The position numbers and the translations under genes were made by a program. The notes under the pieces are model-generated. The model did not search any database. It saw only the letters and a list, made by a program, of their open reading frames with translations, and was not told the origin of the DNA. Shown piece after piece: positions 16,943 to 25,549 of a DNA stretch of 43,542 nucleotides (its first letter is position 1; the number at the start of each line of letters is the position of its first letter). The DNA comes from Candidatus Scalindua sp. (GTDB lineage: Bacteria; Planctomycetota; Brocadiia; Brocadiales; Scalinduaceae): assembly GCA_030748215.1 (NCBI GenBank), contig JASMMK010000041.1, positions 1 through 43,542 of the forward strand. Reading direction: 5' to 3'.

Positions 16943-17159
16943 CTTCTCTGCTCCCGTAAAATATCCTTAATCTGCCTCATAAAATTTTAAACTTTACATA
17001 TTAACGTAAACAGGCATTAAAAAACAAGTGAGAAATACCTGTATTAGAAATACAGCCATTTTCTATTCAATAATATTTATTGTATTTTACAGAACTCATG
17101 ATAGTATCATGAGTCAAATTCAGAGGAATTTATTGATAAGAAAGGTGTCGATTGTAACC

Positions 17160-17612
17160 ATGAATAGCTCAGAATCAGGTAAAAACTCTCATAAAAGAAA
17201 GCAAAAGAAACCATGGTATAAAGATGGCTTAAGGTTTGAATGCCAAAGATGCGGTGGTTGCTGCAGAGGAGAGCCTGGTGTTGTCTGGATGACTAAGAAG
17301 GAGATTAAAAGTACCTCTATTTCCCTGGGTATTTCAACTGATCTATTTATTAAGAACCATGCGAGGTTGATTAATGGAAGGGTCAGTCTGCTGGAATATG
17401 ATAACGGAGACTGCGTTATGTATGACAATGGGTGCAAAATATATGAAACCAGGCCGCGCCAATGTAAAACATTCCCGTATTGGAGTTCGAACTTGAAGAA
17501 CAAAACTGAGTGGGAAGAGCAGAAAAGAACGTGTCCCGGAATTGATAAAGGAAATTTGCATACTCCGGAAGAAATTGAAAACAGCTTAAGGCCTGAATTG
17601 AACGATTTATGA
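17160..17612 (+). CDS. YkgJ-family cysteine-cluster protein
   Basis: This is a cytosolic protein of about 150 residues with CxxCGGCC early (CQRCGGCC), followed by the GDCVMYDNGCKIYETRPRQC segment and a late CPG. That is the eight-cysteine pattern of the YkgJ/UPF0153 family, thought to bind zinc or an iron-sulfur cluster; its biochemical role is not settled. The frame is open from 17028, but the upstream GTG and ATG (17109) lack Shine-Dalgarno sites. ATG 17160 with AAAGG upstream is preferred. The stop overlaps the start of nadD by 4 bp (ATGA). Confidence 0.85.
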   Translation: MNSSESGKNSHKRKQKKPWYKDGLRFECQRCGGCCRGEPGVVWMTKKEIKSTSISLGISTDLFIKNHARLINGRVSLLEYDNGDCVMYDNGCKIYETRPRQCKTFPYWSSNLKNKTEWEEQKRTCPGIDKGNLHTPEEIENSLRPELNDL

Positions 17613-18256
17613 GTAACGGAAACAGTAGTGATCAACACCGGAAAAGAATTGGAATACTCGGAGGCACTTTCAACCCAATACACCTGGGGCATTTGATTTT
17701 AGCAGAAGAGGTTTGCAAGAATCACCATTTATCAAAACTCCTTTTTATGCCAGCATATATCCCTCCGCATAAATATGTAAATGATTTAGCAGATCCACAT
17801 CATCGCTTTCAAATGATTAAAGCAGCTATTAGTGGAATCAGTAAGTTTGAAGTTTCCGATCTCGAAATCATACGCAAAGGCAAATCTTATACAATAGATA
17901 CTATACAGGAAATTCTGAGTCACTACGGCGAAGATGACAAAATATTTTTGATCATGGGAGCTGACTCATTGAATGAACTGGAATTATGGAAGAACATCAA
18001 AAGGCTTTCTCAACTCTGCCACTTTGTAATTGTAAACAGACCAGGTTTTAAAACAGAAGCTTCAACCAGACTCGTAGAGATTATTGGTAGTGATAATATA
18101 TTGGACATAGAGAGATTGAGAGTTGAGATATCCCCAGTTGATATTTCATCTACAAATATAAGAGAAAGAGTAAACGATGGTATACAAATCAAAGGCCTTG
18201 TACCGGAATGTGTAGAAGCATATATAAAAAAACATAATCTGTATTCATCTGCATAA
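17609..18256 (+). CDS. nadD: Nicotinate-nucleotide adenylyltransferase
   Basis: NadD joins nicotinate mononucleotide and ATP to form deamido-NAD+ in NAD biosynthesis. The nucleotidyltransferase motifs GGTFNPIHLGHL (near residue 18) and ISSTNIRERV (near residue 183) are intact, and the length of 215 residues is normal. The first 11 residues before RIGILGG are a variable extension. It is translationally coupled to the YkgJ-like gene. It belongs to core metabolism and is not obviously related to its neighbours. Confidence 0.95.
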   Translation: MSNGNSSDQHRKRIGILGGTFNPIHLGHLILAEEVCKNHHLSKLLFMPAYIPPHKYVNDLADPHHRFQMIKAAISGISKFEVSDLEIIRKGKSYTIDTIQEILSHYGEDDKIFLIMGADSLNELELWKNIKRLSQLCHFVIVNRPGFKTEASTRLVEIIGSDNILDIERLRVEISPVDISSTNIRERVNDGIQIKGLVPECVEAYIKKHNLYSSA

Positions 18257-18269
18257 AATATAACAATCT

Positions 18270-19670
18270 ATGAATCGTCTATTCCGTTTCTGGTGGTTCC
18301 CCCTCTTGTTACAGGTGATAACGCTTGTTGTGTTCGTGCTGTTGATTGTTGATGGTTTCGCGGCAGACACGAATAACATGGCATTTGCGAAGATTCTCCG
18401 TAACACAAACCTTGCAAACCTGATTGTCTGGTCGTACTGGTGGCCAGTGATTATCATCTCGGCAATCTTCTTAGGCCGAATCTGGTGCATGGTCTGCCCG
18501 ATGGAGTTACTCACTTCACTTGCTGCACGTGTTGGACTGAAATACAAACCGAACGGATTTGTAAGATCCGGGTGGATTATTACTCTATTCTATATTGTAA
18601 TCCTGTTTGTTGGTATACACACCCTTTCCATCCATCGTGTACCATTTCGTATGTCTATCTACCTGTTGGCGCTACTGACCTCTACCGTTATAGTCGGCCT
18701 GATATTCCGCAGAAATACTTTCTGCGCCTATATCTGCCCTGTAGGACATCTACTGGGACTGTATGCCCGCCTTGCACCTTTTGGCTGGTCTACAGGCAAC
18801 ATGTTAATATGCAGGAGATGCAAAGACCATTCCTGTACTGCAAGTGCGAATGCATATGTTTTTCAAGGACGTAGTTGCGGAGTTGATCTGGATCCTGCGC
18901 ATATTGACGACAACACGAACTGCCTCTTGTGTGGGCAGTGTATTAAGTCGTGCGATCACAATAATCCCGGTATAGAAGGGAGGCCCAACCCGGGTTGGTT
19001 TGTACGACCCTGGTTCAAAGATATCTTTGCACTCAAACCGATGACTGCCGCCCAGACAGTATTCTGTCTGGTTGTGTCAGGTTTCGTGGTATACGAACTC
19101 TTTACCGAATGGAATGTTACTAAAGGGCTACTACTTTGGCTGCCTGACAATATTAACATGCTTCTTGGCACAGAAAACACCTGGTCACATGGGCTGATCA
19201 AATCATTGACACTATTCGTGATTCTGCCGATTCTGGTCTGGCTGCTTCCCTATGGCCTATTCAGATCGGTAGGAGGAAAACTGTCTATTGAAGAATTTTT
19301 CTCTGTTTTCGGAATAGCATTCATCCCGATCATGGCTGCAGCGCACTTGGTCAAAGCGTTGCTCAAAACAACTTCTCGTATTCCCTACTGGGAAAATGCC
19401 TTTACTGATCCGGTTGGTGTTGAATCTGCAAGGGGCATCCTTGATAAATCTCTGCAACTGGCACCGTTACCTGCCTGGCGAGATCCTGCTGTAACGGTAA
19501 TGTCTCTGGTTTTAGTATTCTGTGGCATAGCAGTCAGCACTGTGGTCATTCGCAAACTTACGATGACTCAGTTACGTTCACCCGAATGTCGCGCATGGGC
19601 ACTATATCTCATCCCGGGTTTATATGGTGGTGCATTTGCTGTCGTGATCTGCCTGTGGCGTCTTTTCTGA
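18270..19670 (+). CDS. NapH/NosR-like membrane iron-sulfur protein
   Basis: The 466-residue polytopic protein has membrane helices near residues 10-28, 53-70, 102-120 and 130-146, plus several after 240. Two CxnCP motifs occur: C73-x2-C76P and C152-x3-C156P. Two ferredoxin-like clusters lie between: C181, C184, C189 and C203, and then C218, C221, C224 and C228. NapH and the C-terminal half of NosR share this arrangement and move electrons between quinol and periplasmic reductases or maturation systems. Here no nap or nos gene is adjacent. It lies 13 bp after nadD without a clear ribosome site. Anammox cells contain many quinone-linked electron carriers, so a role in respiration is plausible; the partner is unknown. 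Confidence 0.88.
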   Translation: MNRLFRFWWFPLLLQVITLVVFVLLIVDGFAADTNNMAFAKILRNTNLANLIVWSYWWPVIIISAIFLGRIWCMVCPMELLTSLAARVGLKYKPNGFVRSGWIITLFYIVILFVGIHTLSIHRVPFRMSIYLLALLTSTVIVGLIFRRNTFCAYICPVGHLLGLYARLAPFGWSTGNMLICRRCKDHSCTASANAYVFQGRSCGVDLDPAHIDDNTNCLLCGQCIKSCDHNNPGIEGRPNPGWFVRPWFKDIFALKPMTAAQTVFCLVVSGFVVYELFTEWNVTKGLLLWLPDNINMLLGTENTWSHGLIKSLTLFVILPILVWLLPYGLFRSVGGKLSIEEFFSVFGIAFIPIMAAAHLVKALLKTTSRIPYWENAFTDPVGVESARGILDKSLQLAPLPAWRDPAVTVMSLVLVFCGIAVSTVVIRKLTMTQLRSPECRAWALYLIPGLYGGAFAVVICLWRLF

Positions 19671-19691
19671 GGGAATTTAAGAGGAAAGAAT

Positions 19692-20474
19692 TTAAAATCT
19701 ATCCAGGAACTCTTTACCTTTTTTAATACCTTCAACGGGATACTGCATTGTTTTAGAATTGATAACATAGAACCCGTGATATCCTGTTGATTCGAGGGTA
19801 GAGACAAATTCTTCGACCGGTATAATACCATCTCCAATGGGGACTTCTATCTGCCGGCCTTCTTCCGTCTGTCTGGTATCCCACAGATTTGTATGGACTA
19901 TATATTCGTGTAATTCATATATACCCTTTATCGGATCCAGATTGGTTGTCATTTGCGATGCAGGATCATAGATCACCTTAATACCTTCGGTGTCCAATGA
20001 TTTTAGAAAATCTTTCAGCGTAGAATAATCATCATACGATGCCTTGATGGCGAGCCTGCATCCGTAATTTTCAGCATGTTGTCCGATCTCGCTAAGGGCG
20101 GCATTTACGGCATGCCAATGTGTAGAACTATTATCCGTTGGTATGCTGCCTGTTTGTACAGTTACAATATTGGTCTGTAAATCCAGTGCAAGGTTTATAA
20201 TCTCTTTTGTTCTCTTAATAATAAGATCAAATTCATTATGATTGATAAAACCTACACCAAGCTCTCCGCTCAGGGCGCAGAGACTTAATCTGCTTAAATC
20301 TATAATACGCTTTAATTCGCGTCTGCCAGTCTGTGATAGATTTTCGGGGGATATGTCTCTTTGAGTTGCATTGATCTGAATACCTTTAAAACCAAGGTTA
20401 GCAGCGGCCGCAATACCATCCTTAATCCTTAATCGAAGTGATTCAAGCACAACACCTGTTTTTTGTCTTATCAT
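19692..20474 (-). CDS. Sugar-phosphate isomerase/epimerase-like TIM barrel
   Basis: The 260-residue protein matches the xylose-isomerase-like/AP endonuclease 2 TIM-barrel family: an N-terminal GFKGIQI strand, a VIYDPAS strand with metal-type Asp, HTNLWD, GDGIIPVEEF and a C-terminal GYHGFYVIN strand. Two positions that are normally metal-binding Glu appear changed (LAIK instead of LAIE, VIN instead of IE), so metal-dependent catalysis may be lost or altered. The start ATG overlaps the stop of the upstream oxidoreductase gene by 4 bp (ATGA), placing it in that operon. Confidence 0.8.
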   Translation of the reverse strand: MIRQKTGVVLESLRLRIKDGIAAAANLGFKGIQINATQRDISPENLSQTGRRELKRIIDLSRLSLCALSGELGVGFINHNEFDLIIKRTKEIINLALDLQTNIVTVQTGSIPTDNSSTHWHAVNAALSEIGQHAENYGCRLAIKASYDDYSTLKDFLKSLDTEGIKVIYDPASQMTTNLDPIKGIYELHEYIVHTNLWDTRQTEEGRQIEVPIGDGIIPVEEFVSTLESTGYHGFYVINSKTMQYPVEGIKKGKEFLDRF

Positions 20475-21493
20475 GGCACCAGTACAATTTTCCCAAACTG
20501 TTTCCTATCCAACATCTTCGTTTGGGCTGCCACCGCATCTGCAAGAGGAAATACAGAATCCACGACAGGTTTAAGCCTGCCGGATTCCATAAGTTCCATG
20601 ATCTTCATCAACTCACTCCTGCTCCCCAGATAACAACCTGAAATGGATAGCTGTTTGGCAAACAGAAATCTAAGATCAAAGCTTACTGATGGACCGCTTG
20701 TTGCACCACAGGTAACTATTCGACCGCCCCGCTTAAGGCACGACATACTCTATTCCCATGTTTCAGGACCTATATGTTCAAATACCAGATCGACACCTTT
20801 ACCATCCGTAAGCTCATTTACCTTGTCCGCAAAATCCGCCTTTGAATGGTTTATTACATGGTCGGCGCCAAGTGCTTTTGCTTTTTTCCGTTTCCCAGCA
20901 CTACCGACAGTTGTAATAACATTTGCTCCACTGAGCCTGGTAATCTGTATTGCAGCACTACCAATACCGCTACCGGCAGCATGGATGAGAACAGTTTCTC
21001 CTGTTGCAAGATTTCCACGCGTCTTCAACATATTCCACGCAGTCAGGAACACAAGAGGTACTGCCGCCCATTCCTCAAATGACAATTTATCAGATATCGG
21101 TATTATATTTCCTGCAGAAGCCTTTGCATACTCCGCATAGCCACCATTTATCTGGAAGCCCATAACCATGAGGCTGTCGTTTGAGGACAGACAAAATTCA
21201 CACTTGCCGCAACTTATACCCGGAGAGATAAGAACACGCTGGCCTATGCTTAAACCTTTAACTTTAATCCTACTACCAATCCCAGCTATTTCTCCGGCCA
21301 CTTCACAACCGAGTATGTGTGGCAGTGGTATCGTAACGCCCGGCAATCCTTCTCTTACCCATATATCAAGGTGATTTATCCCACACGCTTTTACTTTAAC
21401 GAGGACTTCAGAAGGAGAAATCTCCGGTTCCGCAAAATCGGTATATACTAATTTATCAACACTGCCGTGTTCTTTAAAGACTGCTGCCTTCAT
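20471..21493 (-). pseudogene. Zinc-type MDR alcohol dehydrogenase/quinone oxidoreductase interrupted by an in-frame TAG
   Basis: A 340-codon medium-chain dehydrogenase frame is broken only by an amber codon at 20752-20750 (codon 248). Upstream are the GroES-like domain with C38 in ACGINH, GCEVAGEI, a CGKCEFC zinc loop and the Rossmann stretch HAAGSGIGSAAIQ. Downstream, in the same frame, are the expected continuation LKRGGRIVTCGATSG and a complete C-terminus. CAG to TAG would be a single transition. An ATG two codons after the stop could give a separate 91-residue product. The fourth structural-zinc Cys also appears to be Met. The downstream isomerase gene remains coupled. It could be a true pseudogene, a readthrough gene or a sequencing error. 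Confidence 0.85.
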
Positions 21494-21654
21494 TATTCTA
21501 TTTTCTCAAATGCTTCTTTGCCGGCGCCACATGCCGGGCAAACCCAATCATCCGGTAAGTCCTCAAAAGGAGTACCGGGATCAATCCCATTAATACCGTC
21601 TCCCTTTTCAGGATCATATATATAAGCACAAACAGAACATTCCCACTTCGCCAT
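21493..21654 (-). CDS. Rubredoxin
   Basis: A 53-residue protein begins at ATG 21654: [19 protein letters not shown], then [19 protein letters not shown]. The two CxxC motifs (C6/C9 and C39/C42) bind one Fe(SCys)4 centre, and the Tyr/Trp residues around them are typical. Rubredoxins carry electrons to flavodiiron proteins, rubrerythrins and superoxide reductase in anaerobes. Its TAA stop overlaps the start of the downstream oxidoreductase gene by one base (TAATG). Genes for two likely partners, a ferritin-like protein and a flavodiiron protein, lie within 3 kb upstream on the same strand. Confidence 0.96.
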   Translation of the reverse strand: MAKWECSVCAYIYDPEKGDGINGIDPGTPFEDLPDDWVCPACGAGKEAFEKIE

Positions 21655-21705
21655 TTTTCAATTTCCCTGATATAAATCAAATTTCAATTGCATTAATAAA
21701 AATAA

Positions 21706-22719
21706 TTAAGAGACATTACTGACAGAAGAAGCACATACCTCATTGTCTTCACAATATTCTCTTACTCCGGATATTACATTTCCAATAGCCGTGTCAATAG
21801 GTTCATTTATTGATGCTCCGGCAGCACGCACATGACCGCCTCCTCCAAAATCTGAAGCCAGTTCAGCAACATCTACCGTGTGCTTTGACCGAAAACTTAC
21901 CTTTGTTTTCCTATAACCAATTTCTCTGAAAAGAATTACGACCTCTACCTCTTTTACCGCACGAACAAGATCGATAATAACATCAGTATCCACAAATGGC
22001 ACACCAGATGATTTAATCATATCTTTTGTTAATTTGGTCCACACCACTTTCCCGTCACATTCCGGACGCAGTATACCAAGCGCAAGGTTCAACAACTTCA
22101 AATAGCTCATTTGTTTGGTCTGAAAAAGTTGTTCATATATAATCTCAGATTTAACACCAACCTTAATCAAGTCAGAGCAGGCTTTTAAAGCCTTTGCACT
22201 TGTGTTACTGAATTTAAACCATCCGGTATCAGTTGCGATTGAAAGATATAAAGGAGTTGCGGTTTCCAGAGTAATCTTTCCATTCATAAAGGTAATTAAG
22301 TCGAATATCAATTCTCCGGCAGAAGATGCATCTTTGTCTACAATGTTTATATCAGCATACCCGGGGTTGGACGCATGGTGGTCTATGCATACCTTGGTAA
22401 TTGAACTAGCCTTTATCATATCCGCAAAATCACCCAACTGGCCCCAGTCAGCGACATCAACAATGAATATAGCATCAAAATCGTTAAGGTTTATATTAAC
22501 ATCCTTATTTCTTAAAAACTTAACATCTCCATCTGTATCAAAGCAACTGTAAACAGCAGGCAATGCTTCATTGTTTACAATTACTGCATCTTTATTTATT
22601 CCACACAAAAATCGTTTAAGCGCAAGTTCAGACCCGATTGCATCCCCTTCTGAAAAGAGATGGGTAGTTATAATAAACCTATTGCCCTCATTTATAATAT
22701 CTACAATTTCCTGCCACAT
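21706..22719 (-). CDS. DHH/DHHA1 phosphoesterase, NrnA-like
   Basis: The 337-residue protein has the DHH-domain motifs: H20 with EGD (residues 24-26), DVADWG (88-93) and CIDHHASN (H114, H115), then DTGWF. The C-terminal DHHA1 substrate domain ends in FGGGGHVRAAG. NrnA-type enzymes degrade nano-oligoribonucleotides and 3'-phosphoadenosine 5'-phosphate with Mn2+; related proteins cleave cyclic dinucleotides. The usual PDGD of the first motif reads SEGD here, a conservative change. It lies between the rubredoxin and ferritin-like genes on the same strand. Confidence 0.9.
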   Translation of the reverse strand: MWQEIVDIINEGNRFIITTHLFSEGDAIGSELALKRFLCGINKDAVIVNNEALPAVYSCFDTDGDVKFLRNKDVNINLNDFDAIFIVDVADWGQLGDFADMIKASSITKVCIDHHASNPGYADINIVDKDASSAGELIFDLITFMNGKITLETATPLYLSIATDTGWFKFSNTSAKALKACSDLIKVGVKSEIIYEQLFQTKQMSYLKLLNLALGILRPECDGKVVWTKLTKDMIKSSGVPFVDTDVIIDLVRAVKEVEVVILFREIGYRKTKVSFRSKHTVDVAELASDFGGGGHVRAAGASINEPIDTAIGNVISGVREYCEDNEVCASSVSNVS

Positions 22720-22765
22720 ATTTAATACTTAAACTCCTTTCAGTTGTTAAATCTGATCATTACAT

Positions 22766-23275
22766 TTACACCTCCAGCATCCATGGAATCTCTTCGTCAG
22801 CAAACCGAAGTGACGGTTCTGTTATTATGCGAAATTCATCCTTGAATTGCTTAACGTGAGCACTTTCCATCTTGATAAGCGTTTCAAACAGTTTCTTCGC
22901 GCCTTCATCTTTTGTTCTCTTTGCAGCGTTTTCATAAAATTTACAGGCTTTTTCTTCGGTCTCTATTATTCTTTTAATTACATCCTCATAATTTGCTTCC
23001 TTTTCAGGCCTCTCTATTTTAACGGCTTTAAACGTTTTTAACTTTATGTCTTTAGGAATTCCACCGAAACTGTCCTCATACCACTTTTTTAATCGTTCAT
23101 AATGTTTTTGTTCTGCTTCCGACATTATGTCGAACTTAAGCTTTGCCGCCTTGTCTTCAAGCTGTGCTGATATTTTCTTGTACAATGCACTTGCTTTAAG
23201 CTCTTCTGCCATTGCAGTTTCCACAATACTTAATGTTATATCTTCTTTTCCTTCAACATTTTTTTTCTTCTGCAA
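22766..23275 (-). CDS. Ferritin-like diiron protein (rubrerythrin-type, no rubredoxin domain)
   Basis: The 169-residue protein is a predicted four-helix bundle with repeated diiron ligand signatures: AEEL in helix A, SEAEQKH in helix B, ETEEKACKFYE in helix C and KMESAHVKQ in helix D. This pattern fits rubrerythrin/ferritin-like proteins that reduce peroxide or store iron. A C-terminal rubredoxin domain is missing, and a separate rubredoxin is encoded downstream. The start is a TTG at 23275, chosen because AGGAG lies 8 bases upstream; the next ATG is 21 codons in, inside helix A. Confidence 0.85.
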   Translation of the reverse strand: MQKKKNVEGKEDITLSIVETAMAEELKASALYKKISAQLEDKAAKLKFDIMSEAEQKHYERLKKWYEDSFGGIPKDIKLKTFKAVKIERPEKEANYEDVIKRIIETEEKACKFYENAAKRTKDEGAKKLFETLIKMESAHVKQFKDEFRIITEPSLRFADEEIPWMLEV

Positions 23276-23434
23276 TGGTTAATCTCCTAATAACTTTTGA
23301 AATTACTTGCAAAGATATATTATAAACATGGATTCTCATTATCAAAAGGAAAAGTTTGCTTTATGGTGTGATTATATATGGATGGGCAAGCTACATATCA
23401 TGGTATTTCTGCACTTTAATTCCACTTCATTGCA

Positions 23435-24628
23435 TTAGATAGCGGATGCAAACTTATTACCAAAGTCTTCACATCCGTTCAATGCCTCTTCAGTGGGCGT
23501 CATCCTTAGTTTACAACCTTCAACGACTATATTGAAACGTAAACTTTTTAAGATATCTTCAATTATCTGTACAGCTTCTCCACTCCACCCGTAACATCCA
23601 AATACCGCTGCCGCCTTACCCCTGATATTCAGCGTTACCATATTTGAAATAATGTCAAATATTGGTTTTGGGGCCTTCGCATTTAACGTAGGAGTCCCGA
23701 GGATAATGCCATCTGAGGCATCAATTTCGTCAAGTAAGGACTCCATATCAATTTCTGCAGCATCTAAGAGTGAAACATCTGTGTCGGGAAGGCATGCACC
23801 TCTATAAATAGACTCTGCCATTTTTTTTGTACTGCCGTATGATGAAACATATATAACCGATATCTTTTTTTTGTCAGGATATTTCTTTGTCTTTCCTGCC
23901 CATTCTCTATAAGCATTAATATACTTGTCTAAATCTTCCCTTAGTATAGGTCCATGAGATGGAGCAATAATATCTATATCTATATCCTTTATATTCTCCA
24001 AGGCATCAAGAACGTGTTTCTTAAAAGGCCTTAATATGGTGCCGTAGTAGAATTCATAAGCAGCAAATGCATCTTCCTTAGAACCCAATTCATCGTTAAA
24101 CCTTTTATCACTGCAATAATGTGAACCAAACGCGTCACAGGGAAATAGTATTTTGTCGGTTTCAAGATACGTAAACATAGTGTCTGGCCAATGGAGGAAT
24201 GGTGCGGATATGAACTTCAGTACCTTACCGCCAAGATCGATACTGTCACCCGCTTTCACCTCTTTGTAATCAAACTCTTTGTGCAGAATATTCTTCACAA
24301 ATATCCTGGCACCTCTGGAAAATACAGGAATTGCATTGGGTGCCAACTCCATCAACCTGATCAAACCACCTGAATGGTCCGGCTCTGTGTGATTAATAAT
24401 AATATAATCGATATCTTCCGGCCTGACTAACGATCTTATTTTCGAAATAAAGCCATCGACACAATATGATTTTACCGTCTCGATGACAGCTATCTTCTCG
24501 CCTTTGACCAGATATGAATTGTAGGTTGTTCCGTGCTTTGTAGGTATAACAATGTCAAATACAACAAGTCCCGGATCCAGTGCACCTATCCAATAAACGC
24601 CATCCTTAATCATAACCGGTTGATCCAT
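23435..24628 (-). CDS. Flavodiiron protein (A-type flavoprotein)
   Basis: The 397-residue protein has an N-terminal metallo-beta-lactamase-like diiron domain with ligands H80, E82, D84 and H85 in NHTEPDHSG and a later HSH-like SHGP segment, followed by a C-terminal FMN flavodoxin domain from about residue 250 (VSSYGSTKKMAE). Flavodiiron proteins reduce O2 to water and/or NO to N2O, normally with electrons from rubredoxin. NO is an anammox intermediate, so selectivity matters but cannot be read from sequence. ATG 24628 is preceded by GGAGGAGGAA. It overlaps the stop of the MetV-like gene by one base (TAATG), implying coupling. Confidence 0.95.
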   Translation of the reverse strand: MDQPVMIKDGVYWIGALDPGLVVFDIVIPTKHGTTYNSYLVKGEKIAVIETVKSYCVDGFISKIRSLVRPEDIDYIIINHTEPDHSGGLIRLMELAPNAIPVFSRGARIFVKNILHKEFDYKEVKAGDSIDLGGKVLKFISAPFLHWPDTMFTYLETDKILFPCDAFGSHYCSDKRFNDELGSKEDAFAAYEFYYGTILRPFKKHVLDALENIKDIDIDIIAPSHGPILREDLDKYINAYREWAGKTKKYPDKKKISVIYVSSYGSTKKMAESIYRGACLPDTDVSLLDAAEIDMESLLDEIDASDGIILGTPTLNAKAPKPIFDIISNMVTLNIRGKAAAVFGCYGWSGEAVQIIEDILKSLRFNIVVEGCKLRMTPTEEALNGCEDFGNKFASAI

Positions 24629-25305
24629 TATTCCTCCTCCATTTGAAGATGTTTGATTTCTAATCTGCGTGGAGAACTGCCGGTACTTACCGACCAATTC
24701 TTCGGGGGTCTGATGTCGTCCATATAATTCATCATTTGCTGCTTGTCAAGTTGGACGTATATCTGATTCCATACACATGGTACATCATCTGCCACTTCAC
24801 AATAACCGCCCATAGACCCTCCACATGGACCGTTAAGCAAACTTTTTGAACATCTGCTTACAGGACAGAAACCGCCTGTTTTATCAAGTACACAATCACC
24901 ACAACCGGCGCATCTCTCCAGAAACAATCCGGGCTCTACCGGTGCACCCATAAAAGTAGTATTTAATCCCGGCAATACCCTTGCCGGTGTATATTTCTCT
25001 GCTAATGTTTGAACTCCCACACCACACGCTATAGAAACTACTGCATCGTAATCATTAATATAATTTCCTATTGGCGCTACATACTCCTGCTCACACTGCC
25101 TTAAAACCGTCTCCTCTTTTACCTCAAGATTTCGACCGTCTCTCTTCGCCGCTATGCGTAATTTTAATGCAAGTTCTTCTACCTGTTTTTGACCACCGGT
25201 ATGACATACCGTCACACAGTCTCCACAACCAATTACACAAATCCTACTGAAGTCTTTAACCAATTCATATATTTCTTTAAACGGTTTTGACTCAGCCACT
25301 ATCAT
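24628..25305 (-). CDS. Methylenetetrahydrofolate-reductase C-terminal-type iron-sulfur/zinc protein (MetV-like)
   Basis: The 225-residue cysteine-rich protein matches the MTHFR_C family (MetV of acetogens). The N-terminus has VIGCGDCVTVCHTGG, the middle has IACGVGVQT, and a second cluster follows with RCAGCGDCVLDKTGGFCPVSRC and LLNGPCGG. In acetogens MetV partners MetF of the Wood-Ljungdahl pathway, which anammox bacteria use for CO2 fixation. No metF is adjacent; the coupled partner here is the flavodiiron protein. The link could mean electron transfer, or only shared regulation. Confidence 0.88.
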   Translation of the reverse strand: MIVAESKPFKEIYELVKDFSRICVIGCGDCVTVCHTGGQKQVEELALKLRIAAKRDGRNLEVKEETVLRQCEQEYVAPIGNYINDYDAVVSIACGVGVQTLAEKYTPARVLPGLNTTFMGAPVEPGLFLERCAGCGDCVLDKTGGFCPVSRCSKSLLNGPCGGSMGGYCEVADDVPCVWNQIYVQLDKQQMMNYMDDIRPPKNWSVSTGSSPRRLEIKHLQMEEE

Positions 25306-25412
25306 GATTTTTCCTCCCGGTAATATTTAGTATTCGTGTAAGTTAAGTACTTCGGATGATAACATAAAATCACTGAAAATGAAGCAAAAAACCATGGCCC
25401 CGTACAATGCAC

Positions 25413-25431
25413 CTGTTAATTTTCTTAACAG
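25413..25431. promoter_or_regulatory. Palindrome CTGTTAA-N5-TTAACAG between divergent genes
   Basis: Perfect 7-bp arms at 25413-25419 and 25425-25431 lie in the 244-bp gap between the divergent MetV-like and hydrolase genes. This is the size and form of a dimeric repressor site, but no regulator is known. It could also be chance. Confidence 0.25.
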
Positions 25432-25549
25432 ATTCGAATACTTAGGACTCGATTTAGAAGAAAATATCAAATTTATAAGTTGAACAAAACCAACATTTAT
25501 GCTTAAAATAATTATCCTAATTTTTTCAGCTTTTTAAGAGAACACTTTA

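Noticed and set aside
17028..17159. Upstream GTG/ATG starts for the YkgJ-like gene
   Set aside because: They add a non-conserved extension and lack a ribosome-binding site; ATG 17160 fits better.
20750..20752. Pyrrolysine or other recoded amber codon
   Set aside because: No pyl genes or stem-loop signal are seen, and the family does not need a special residue there. A simple nonsense mutation or error is more likely.
21498..21680. Minus-strand 60-codon open frame overlapping the rubredoxin
   Set aside because: The rubredoxin frame with two CxxC motifs and a TAATG junction is clearly the real one.
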